From NCBI GenBank assembly GCA_017882545.1, contig JADGPG010000060.1, forward strand, positions 1-64,000: a stretch of DNA of 64,000 bases, in the 5' to 3' direction. How positions within the stretch are numbered: the stretch's first letter is position 1; every line of letters starts with the position of its first letter. Below, piece by piece: positions 57,314 through 64,000 of the stretch. Origin of the DNA: Thermoleophilia bacterium (lineage in GTDB: Bacteria > Actinomycetota > Thermoleophilia > Miltoncostaeales > Miltoncostaeaceae). Under the pieces are notes generated by a model. It made no database searches. It was given only the letters and a program-made list of their open reading frames with translations, and was not told the DNA's origin. A program made the position numbers and the translations under genes.

Positions 57314-58783
57314 ATGCGCACACCCGAACCGCACCCGCTGGTCCTTGTGACCGGACCGACGGGGTACGTCGGAGGACGGCTGTTGGCGGTACTCGAGTCC
57401 GACGGCTTTCGGGTGCGTTGCTTTGCGCGCCGCCCTGAGGCCCTGCGCGGGCGCGTCGGGCCGTTCACCGAGATCGCCGAGGGCGATATCCGCGACGCGA
57501 CGCGTGTGGCGGAAGCGATGCAAGGGGTCGACGTCGCGTATTACCTGGTTCATTCCATGGGGTCAAAAGGATCCTTCGCAACAGAGGACCGCGACGCCGC
57601 GCTGATCTTCACCACCGCGGCCCGCGCGGCCGGACTCCGGCGAATCGTCTACCTCGGCGGTCTCGGATCGGGCGACGACCTGTCCGCCCACCTGGCCAGC
57701 CGCCAGGAGGTCGGTCGTCTGCTGGCGGCTGGAGGCGTGCCGACCGTGGAATTCCGGGCAGGTATGGTCATCGGCTCGGGCAGTCTCGTCTTCGACGCGA
57801 TGCGGGCGCTCGTGCGGCAGCTCCCGGTCATGATCGTGCCGCGCTGGGTCGGAACGCTGACCCAGCCAATCGCCATCGACGACGTGATCGCCTACCTGCT
57901 CGCGGCCGCCGATCTCGATCAACCCGCCGACGGCGTCTACGAGATCGGCGGACCCGACCGCCTGTCGTACGGTGGCCTGATGACCGAATATGCGCGCCAG
58001 CGCGGGTGGCGGCGGATCATCATCCCGGTACCGGTCCTCAGCCCGCGCCTGTCGAGCCTGTGGCTCGGACTCGTCACCCCGGTGTACGCCCGCGTCGCCC
58101 GGAAGATGATCGACGGACTCCGCAACGAGACGCTTGTCCGTGACCACCGCGCGCGAACGGCCTTCCCCGACATTCGCCCGCGGGGGGTCGCGCAGGCGAT
58201 CGCAGAGGCCACCGTCGGCCACGACGACGCACCGACGCGCTGGTCCGACGCGGTCTCCTCGGCAGGCCGTTGGGCAGTCCGTGGCCCGGCCCGCGGCACG
58301 ATCCTCACCGACGCCCGCGCACTGTGGGTCGACGCACCGCCGGCGCGCGCGTTCGCCCCGATCCAGCGGATCGGTGGCCGCACCGGCTGGTACTACGGAG
58401 ATCGCCTGTGGGACCTGCGCGGCTGGTTGGATCTGATGACGGGAGGCGTCGGCGCACGGCGCGGGCGTCGACACCCGATCAACCTTGCGCCCGGCGACAC
58501 CATCGACTTCTGGCGCGTCGAGGAGATCGAGCCCGATCGCCGCCTGCGATTGGTCGGCGAGATGAAGCTGCCCGGCACGGCCTGGCTCGAGTTCGAGGTC
58601 GTTCCGCGTGGATCGGGATGCGAGATCCGTCAGACCGCGTCATTCGCGCCGTCCGGCATCGCGGGGCGTGCCTACTGGTTCGCCGTGGCGCCCTTTCACA
58701 GCGTGCTGTTTCCGGCGATGCTCGAGCGCATCGCGCGGGCGGTCCCCGCCGAGGACGCGGCGGCCGGGCGCGCGGCGGCCTGA
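57314..58783 (+). CDS. NAD(P)-binding Rossmann protein with DUF2867-like C-terminus
   Basis: VLVTGPTGYVGGRLLAVLESDGFRVRCFAR, VDVAYYLVHSMGSKGSF; C-terminal WRVEEIEPDRRLRLVGEMKLPGTAWLEFEV. Confidence 0.85.
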   Translation: MRTPEPHPLVLVTGPTGYVGGRLLAVLESDGFRVRCFARRPEALRGRVGPFTEIAEGDIRDATRVAEAMQGVDVAYYLVHSMGSKGSFATEDRDAALIFTTAARAAGLRRIVYLGGLGSGDDLSAHLASRQEVGRLLAAGGVPTVEFRAGMVIGSGSLVFDAMRALVRQLPVMIVPRWVGTLTQPIAIDDVIAYLLAAADLDQPADGVYEIGGPDRLSYGGLMTEYARQRGWRRIIIPVPVLSPRLSSLWLGLVTPVYARVARKMIDGLRNETLVRDHRARTAFPDIRPRGVAQAIAEATVGHDDAPTRWSDAVSSAGRWAVRGPARGTILTDARALWVDAPPARAFAPIQRIGGRTGWYYGDRLWDLRGWLDLMTGGVGARRGRRHPINLAPGDTIDFWRVEEIEPDRRLRLVGEMKLPGTAWLEFEVVPRGSGCEIRQTASFAPSGIAGRAYWFAVAPFHSVLFPAMLERIARAVPAEDAAAGRAAA

Positions 58784-58854
58784 CGCCCTCCACGCGGCGG
58801 CGCCCGGCACCGGTCCGGTCGCATCCGCACGTCCCGTGCGCCATGCTGTAGCCA

Positions 58855-59727
58855 ATGACCGAAATCACCTGGACCTCCCCGCTGCACGACCTCCGCGACC
58901 CGATCATCGTCGCCGCATTCCGCGGGTGGAACGATGCGGCATCGGCCGCGTCGGCCGCGTTGGCGTATGTCGCGGGCAAGCTCGACGCCTCATCGGCGGG
59001 CACGATCGACCCTGAGGAGTTCTACGACTTCCAGGCGACGCGACCGATGGTCGACCTCACGACCCCGGGCGCACACACGCTGACTTGGCCCGAGGTCGAG
59101 ATCCTTGTCGGCAGTGGCACCGCGCGCGATGTCATCTTCATCGCGGGGATCGAGCCGTCGATGCGCTGGCGCACGTTCTGCAACCTGCTCATTGACGCAG
59201 CGCTCGCCGCCGGCGCGACGACGTTCGTGACCCTCGGCGCGTTTCTCGCCGACACACCACACACCCGCCCGCCCCGGCTCACCGGCATGGCGTCGGATCC
59301 GGACGTGCTAGCAGGCATGCACATCCACGAGCCCGCGTACCGCGGACCGTCGGGGATCGTCGGCGTGCTGAACCAGCTGTCGGTGGAGCGCGGCATGGCC
59401 AGCATCTCCCTCTGGGCACCGGCGTCGCACTACGCCGCGGGCATCACGAACGCCAAGGCCGCGCTGGCACTGGTCCGCGCGCTTGAACAGACCACCCGGG
59501 TCGCTGTCGATCTGACAGAGCTGCATGCATCGTCGGCCGCGTATGAGTTACAGGTCTCGCGGGCGGTGGAGTCCGACCCCCGCCTGGCGGAACTGGTCCA
59601 CCAGCTCGAGAATGCCAGCGATGAGGACTTGGCATTCGACCCCGGGGCGCTGCCGTCCGGTGACGAGCTGGCGCTCGAACTCGAGCGTTTCCTGCGCGAG
59701 CGGGAGTCCGACTCGGGGAACTCCTAG
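58855..59727 (+). CDS. PAC2 family protein
   Basis: LRDPIIVAAFRGWNDAASAASAAL, YDFQATRPMVDL, GASLWAPASHY-like region, proteasome-assembly-chaperone style. Confidence 0.88.
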   Translation: MTEITWTSPLHDLRDPIIVAAFRGWNDAASAASAALAYVAGKLDASSAGTIDPEEFYDFQATRPMVDLTTPGAHTLTWPEVEILVGSGTARDVIFIAGIEPSMRWRTFCNLLIDAALAAGATTFVTLGAFLADTPHTRPPRLTGMASDPDVLAGMHIHEPAYRGPSGIVGVLNQLSVERGMASISLWAPASHYAAGITNAKAALALVRALEQTTRVAVDLTELHASSAAYELQVSRAVESDPRLAELVHQLENASDEDLAFDPGALPSGDELALELERFLRERESDSGNS

Positions 59728-61085
59728 GCGGACCCCGGCACCGGGCTCTCGCCGGTGTCGGCCAACGGCAACACCAGGGTCATCCGCGACCCCTCGACCG
59801 TGACCTCGCCGCCGTGGGCCGTCGCGGTCGCCCGGACGATCGCCAAGCCGAGCCCGCTGCCGGGCCGTCCGGCCGACTCCGGGCCGCGCCAGAACCGGCC
59901 GAATGCCGACTCGACGCGGTCGGGCGGGATCCCCGGACCCGCATCGGCAACCTGCAGGCTCGCCCGATCCCCCTCGGTCGTCAGCGAGACGGTCACTGGA
60001 CCGTCGGCGGGACCGTGGAGCCGCGCGTTGTCGAGCAGGTTCGCGACCGCTCCGGCAAGCGCGGTGCCGTCACCCCAGACAATCGCCGGGTCGATCTCGC
60101 CGAGCACGGCTCCCGCCCGGCGGGCTTCGGCCGTGGCGAGCACCGCGAGATCGACGCGGGCAAAGGGCTGGTCGTGTGATTCGGCCCGTTCGAGCGCCAG
60201 CAGGTCGTCGATGAGCCGACCGACGCGCCTGGCGTCGTGGTCAATCTCCGCAAGCAGTTCCGCGTCGGCCCCATGGCGGGCGAGGTAGGCTGCGTTCCCG
60301 CGCAGCGCCGTGAGCGGCGTCCGCAGCTGGTGGGACGCGTCGGCCAGGAATCGGCGCTCGGTGGCACGTGAGTGCTCCAACGCCGCCAGCATTCCATTGA
60401 GCGTGGCCGACAGCTCCTCGACCTCTCGCGGCGCATCGTCCTCGGGCAGTCGCGCCGCAGGATCGGCGCCGGTGCCGATCGCGCCGGCGGCGGCAGTGAG
60501 ACGGCGCAGGGGCCGCAGGCCCTGGCCCGCCACGAGTGCCACCAACAGGCCGCCGAGCACGGCGGCGGCGACGGCGCTCAGCGCGATCGCCGCGCGGACG
60601 TGCCCGAGGGTCTCCTGAACCGACGCGAGCGACGATCCGACGAGGACCGCACCGCCCGCGGCTTGGCCGCCGGTGTCCGGCATCGGTGCCGCATACAAGC
60701 GCATCGCGTTGCCACCGAAGCTCGCCGTCGCATACCCACTCGCGCCTGCCGAAATCGCGTGCCGGACCAGTGCGTCACCGGGCAGGCGTCGCCCGCCGAG
60801 TGCCGGCGACGCGGCGACCACGTTGCCGCTCCGGCCGAAGACCTCGACTTCCGCCTCCGTGCCGCCGGTCGGCGAGGCGAGCGCGCCCGGCGCGGTCAGC
60901 AGTGCCGGGGTCGACGCCCCGAGCCGGACCACGTCGATCGCGCGGTCCCGAAGGGTGTGATCCAGGGAGCCGCGCAACTCGTTGCCGACGAGCACTGCCA
61001 CAGTGATGCCGAGGGCGCCAACGACGAGGACGATGGCCGCCACGGCCCCTGCGACCACGCGGGCTCTCAAGCTCAACCTGTTCAT
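59724..61085 (-). CDS. Sensor histidine kinase
   Basis: Two TM segments, HAMP-like region, FLADASHQLRTPLTALRGNAAYL (H box), VADAGPGIPPDRVESAFGRFWRG, GSGLGLAIVRA. Confidence 0.94.
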   Translation of the reverse strand: MNRLSLRARVVAGAVAAIVLVVGALGITVAVLVGNELRGSLDHTLRDRAIDVVRLGASTPALLTAPGALASPTGGTEAEVEVFGRSGNVVAASPALGGRRLPGDALVRHAISAGASGYATASFGGNAMRLYAAPMPDTGGQAAGGAVLVGSSLASVQETLGHVRAAIALSAVAAAVLGGLLVALVAGQGLRPLRRLTAAAGAIGTGADPAARLPEDDAPREVEELSATLNGMLAALEHSRATERRFLADASHQLRTPLTALRGNAAYLARHGADAELLAEIDHDARRVGRLIDDLLALERAESHDQPFARVDLAVLATAEARRAGAVLGEIDPAIVWGDGTALAGAVANLLDNARLHGPADGPVTVSLTTEGDRASLQVADAGPGIPPDRVESAFGRFWRGPESAGRPGSGLGLAIVRATATAHGGEVTVEGSRMTLVLPLADTGESPVPGSA

Positions 61086-61738
61086 GCCACGAACGTGTAG
61101 CCGACACCGCGCACGGTGCGGATCTCGGCCCGCTCACCGAGCTTGCTGCGCAGAAACGCGACGTAGCGGTCAACGACCCCCAGCCCGGCATCGTCGCCCC
61201 ACACCTCCCGCAGCGCACGTTCGCGGGTGACCACGATGTTGGGCCGACGCATCAGCAGCTCCAGCAACGCCGCCTCGCGTGCGGTCAACTCGATGGCGCG
61301 ATCCCCGGCCGTGACGATCCGGGTCGCCGTATCCAGCTGCAGCTCGCCCGCCGTGCGGACCGAGCCAAGCGGCCGGCCGCGGCGCAGCAGCGCCCGGATG
61401 CGCGCCAGCAGCTCGCCCGAGTCAAAGGGCTTGGCCAGATAGTCGTCGGCGCCCGCATCGAGCCCCGCGACGCGGTCCGCGACCGCGCCGCGAGCGGTCA
61501 CGAGGATGACCGGCGTCTCCACGCCCCGCTGCCGCATCTGGCGGCACACCTCGAAGCCGTCGAGGCCGGGCATTGTCACGTCGAGCACCACCAGGTCAGG
61601 CGCGTCGGACTCCACGGCAACGAGCGCCTGTGCGCCGTCACCGGCCTCGCCAACGACGTACCCCTCCGCGCCAATCGTGCGCGCCAACATGCGGCGCACC
61701 GGCGGGTCGTCGTCCACGATGAGGATCCGCTCGCTCAC
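61082..61738 (-). CDS. OmpR-family response regulator
   Basis: ILIVDDDPPVRRMLART, DLVVLDVTMPGLDG, ARGAVADRVAGLDAGADDYLAKPF, winged-helix C-terminus. Confidence 0.95.
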   Translation of the reverse strand: MSERILIVDDDPPVRRMLARTIGAEGYVVGEAGDGAQALVAVESDAPDLVVLDVTMPGLDGFEVCRQMRQRGVETPVILVTARGAVADRVAGLDAGADDYLAKPFDSGELLARIRALLRRGRPLGSVRTAGELQLDTATRIVTAGDRAIELTAREAALLELLMRRPNIVVTRERALREVWGDDAGLGVVDRYVAFLRSKLGERAEIRTVRGVGYTFVA

Positions 61739-61785
61739 AGCGCCAACTATGGACTCCGCACGGCGCGAGCGCGATCCGGGTGGGA

Positions 61786-62604
61786 TCAGCCGCCCGCCAC
61801 GTCACGGCGCAGGAATACGAGGTAGCCCGCGACCACGGCCGGGACGCAGTACAGGGCGCAGACCCACGCAGCGTGGGTGATCGGCGACCAGTCGATCGGC
61901 TGGCGCAGCAGGCCCTGCCACGCGTCGAACTGCCTGGTCAAGAGGTACGGCTGCAGCCATTCGAGCCCGGGCAGGATGCCGACGAGCTCGATCAACAGCA
62001 CGGTGACCAGGGTCCCGACGACCGCGGCCGCACTGTTGCGGGTGATCGTCGAGAGCATCACGCCGATCAGAGCGACGGTCCACAGCGGGATCAGGTAGAC
62101 ACCAAAGCTCGCGAGCACCAGCGCCAGTGCCTGACCTGCGCTGACAGTGCTGCCCGAGAGGGTGGTCAGCGAGTTGAACCCGGAGACCATCGACCCGGCG
62201 ACGATCGCGACCCCGCCGAGCAGGACGAGCGCGGCAACCGTGTAGGTGAGCGCCGCCAGCACCTTGCCCATGTACACCTGCCCGCGCTGCAGCGAGCGCG
62301 TCAGGACGGTCTTGAGCGTCCCGTATTGGTCCTCGGAGGCGACGATGTCCCCTGCGACGAGCGCCGTGATGAGCGGCAGCAGGAATGCCGATGCGAAGGT
62401 CAGCAACACGAGCGGGATGGCCAGCCCCGACTGGTGGACGTAGGCGCCGAACGGCACGTCGTTTGGCCGGCCGTGACGAAACGACAGCGTGATGGTGAAG
62501 GCCAGCGGCACCCCCATCGCTGCAAACAGGCCGAGGTAGGTGCGTTTGAGCGAGATCAGCTTGCGCAGTTCCCAGCGATAGACCGTCAGGACGCCCGGCT
62601 TCAC
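61786..62604 (-). CDS. ABC-2 type transporter permease
   Basis: Six-TM-like hydrophobic profile; overlaps the upstream ATPase gene. Confidence 0.85.
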   Translation of the reverse strand: MKPGVLTVYRWELRKLISLKRTYLGLFAAMGVPLAFTITLSFRHGRPNDVPFGAYVHQSGLAIPLVLLTFASAFLLPLITALVAGDIVASEDQYGTLKTVLTRSLQRGQVYMGKVLAALTYTVAALVLLGGVAIVAGSMVSGFNSLTTLSGSTVSAGQALALVLASFGVYLIPLWTVALIGVMLSTITRNSAAAVVGTLVTVLLIELVGILPGLEWLQPYLLTRQFDAWQGLLRQPIDWSPITHAAWVCALYCVPAVVAGYLVFLRRDVAGG

Positions 62605-63566
62605 GCCACGCCCCCGACCACGTCGGCGGCGGGCTCGGGAACCTCGGTCTCCCCCGGCGTCGACCCTTCGGTCAGCCGGAAGAACAGATCCTCGAGGGTC
62701 GCACTGTCGGGCACGAGCGCCGTAATCCGGAGGCCGGATTCGACGAGCGCCACCGACAGCTCGGCGACCGCGGGCTCGGCGGCGTCGAGGTGAACCTCCC
62801 CGCCATCGAGACGAGCGGATGCCACCCCGGCTTGCGCCTCACAGACGGCGATCGCGGCCGTGTTGTCACTTGTCCGAAGCCGGTACCCGGTCGTGGCGGT
62901 GGCCTTGAGGTCGGCGATCGCGCCTTCGTAGACGATGCGCCCGGCGCGGACGATTGCCACCCGGTCGCAAAGTTCCTCGACCTCGGCCAGCAGGTGACTT
63001 GAGAGCAGCACGGTCATGCCGCCGTCGGCAAGACGTCGAATCAGCGCCCGCATATCGCGCATCCCGCCCGGGTCGAGCCCGGTGGCCGGCTCGTCGAGAA
63101 GCAGCAGACGCGGCTCACGCAGCAGGGCGGCCGCGATGCCGAGGCGCTGGCGCATGCCGTGCGAGTAGCCGCCGACCTTGTCGTCGGCCCGGGCCGTCAG
63201 CTCCACGGTGTCCAGGGCGGCCTCGACCCGGGAGACCGCATCGTCGCCGTCGAAGGCCGCCATCATCTGCATGTTTGTGCGCGCCGACAGATACGGGTAG
63301 AACCGCGGGGCTTCAACGAATCCCGCGACCCCGTTGAGGGCCGCTGCGCCCTCGGTGGTCGGGTCGCGTCCGAAGAGCCGCACCGATCCGGCGGTCGGGT
63401 AGATCAGCCCCAGCATCATCCGCAGGGTGGTCGTCTTGCCCGCCCCGTTGGGGCCGAGAAACCCGTAGACGTCACCGCGGTTGACCGTCAGATCGACATG
63501 GTCAACCGCGGTGATCCGCCCGTACTGCTTGACGAGCCCCCGCGCCTCGACGGGAGTCTCGGTCAC
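62601..63566 (-). CDS. ABC transporter ATP-binding protein
   Basis: GFLGPNGAGKTTTLRMMLGL, YSHGMRQRLGIAAALLREPRLLLLDEPATGLDPGGM. Confidence 0.95.
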   Translation of the reverse strand: MTETPVEARGLVKQYGRITAVDHVDLTVNRGDVYGFLGPNGAGKTTTLRMMLGLIYPTAGSVRLFGRDPTTEGAAALNGVAGFVEAPRFYPYLSARTNMQMMAAFDGDDAVSRVEAALDTVELTARADDKVGGYSHGMRQRLGIAAALLREPRLLLLDEPATGLDPGGMRDMRALIRRLADGGMTVLLSSHLLAEVEELCDRVAIVRAGRIVYEGAIADLKATATTGYRLRTSDNTAAIAVCEAQAGVASARLDGGEVHLDAAEPAVAELSVALVESGLRITALVPDSATLEDLFFRLTEGSTPGETEVPEPAADVVGGVA

Positions 63567-63970
63567 GAAAGGCCACCTGCCGCGGTCTCGGCGGCGAGCG
63601 GCAGGACCGACCCGGCCACCGTGAAGCTGACCCCATTCTTGGTGAAGGCGACGACCGTGCCGAGCGGCGTGGCGAGCTCGTGCCCCGAGACGCCGGCCAC
63701 GGTCACCCTCGGGAGTTGGTCGAGCGGCGATGTCATTGACGCGGTCCCGCCTGCCGGACGCTCGAGGACGGCGATGCCGCCAAGCCCCTGGCCATAGGTC
63801 ACGAGTGCCGCCTTCTGGCCCTTCCAGTCGACCAGCCGCACCTCACGCCGGGGCAGGGTGTCGACCGTCGCCGGCGCGGCGATCGTGAAGCCGACCTGCG
63901 CCTGTACGGCGGAGAGCCCGGTCACCGGGGCGGTCTTCGTCCGCGTGGCCGATGACTGCTTGGCGGGCAC
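63563..63970 (-). CDS. Hypothetical protein, probably truncated by the window edge
   Basis: 4-nt overlap with the ABC ATPase gene; frame approaches the window end. Confidence 0.5.
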   Translation of the reverse strand: MPAKQSSATRTKTAPVTGLSAVQAQVGFTIAAPATVDTLPRREVRLVDWKGQKAALVTYGQGLGGIAVLERPAGGTASMTSPLDQLPRVTVAGVSGHELATPLGTVVAFTKNGVSFTVAGSVLPLAAETAAGGLS

Positions 63971-64000
63971 GGGGACGTTGACGATCTTCGCGTTGGCGGG

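Noticed and set aside
1-64000. CRISPR arrays, tRNA or rRNA genes
   Set aside because: No regularly spaced direct repeats, conserved rRNA segments or convincing tRNA cloverleaf recognised by eye; tRNAscan-SE/Infernal would be needed for certainty.

Overview
High-GC actinobacterial chromosome segment. Gene content and protein style suggest Thermoleophilia/Solirubrobacterales, but this is inference. The window is densely coded, with most genes in operons joined by 1-4 nt stop/start overlaps. Main blocks: (1) a sulfur-carrier cysteine biosynthesis cluster (JAMM protease, CysM-like synthase, CysO-like ThiS protein, rhodanese-ThiF protein) beside msrA; (2) rarA, yqeY, DUF427, a tandem-domain ThyX-family protein, DUF1385, NAPRTase-like, methylmalonyl-CoA epimerase and YchF/Obg-like genes; (3) cysN-cysD-cysH-sulfite reductase; (4) an OB-HD protein and a UvrD-like helicase whose C-terminal PD-(D/E)XK nuclease domain is cut by one in-frame TAA; (5) an inverted dcw cluster (mraZ-rsmH-ftsL-like-ftsI-murE-murF-mraY-murD) with 10-bp phased MraZ boxes; (6) a tightly coupled operon of Ppx/GppA, ExeA-like AAA ATPase, RHH-like protein, two half-CHAD proteins and a metallophosphoesterase; (7) glpX, folP and a thrB-thrC-hom-lysA block; (8) ccmE-ccmF-CcmI-like; (9) metabolic and transport genes, an HD-GYP protein, a geranylgeranyl reductase family protein, and a two-component/ABC transporter block at the right edge. 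No rRNA, tRNA, CRISPR array, phage or transposase was recognised. The observations most worth a second look are the split CHAD/polyphosphate-like operon, the in-frame stop in the helicase-nuclease, the CysO-like carrier ending in GGAR, the 128-bp perfect palindrome at the window start, the MraZ operator, and four convergent gene pairs whose stop codons share one CTAG.
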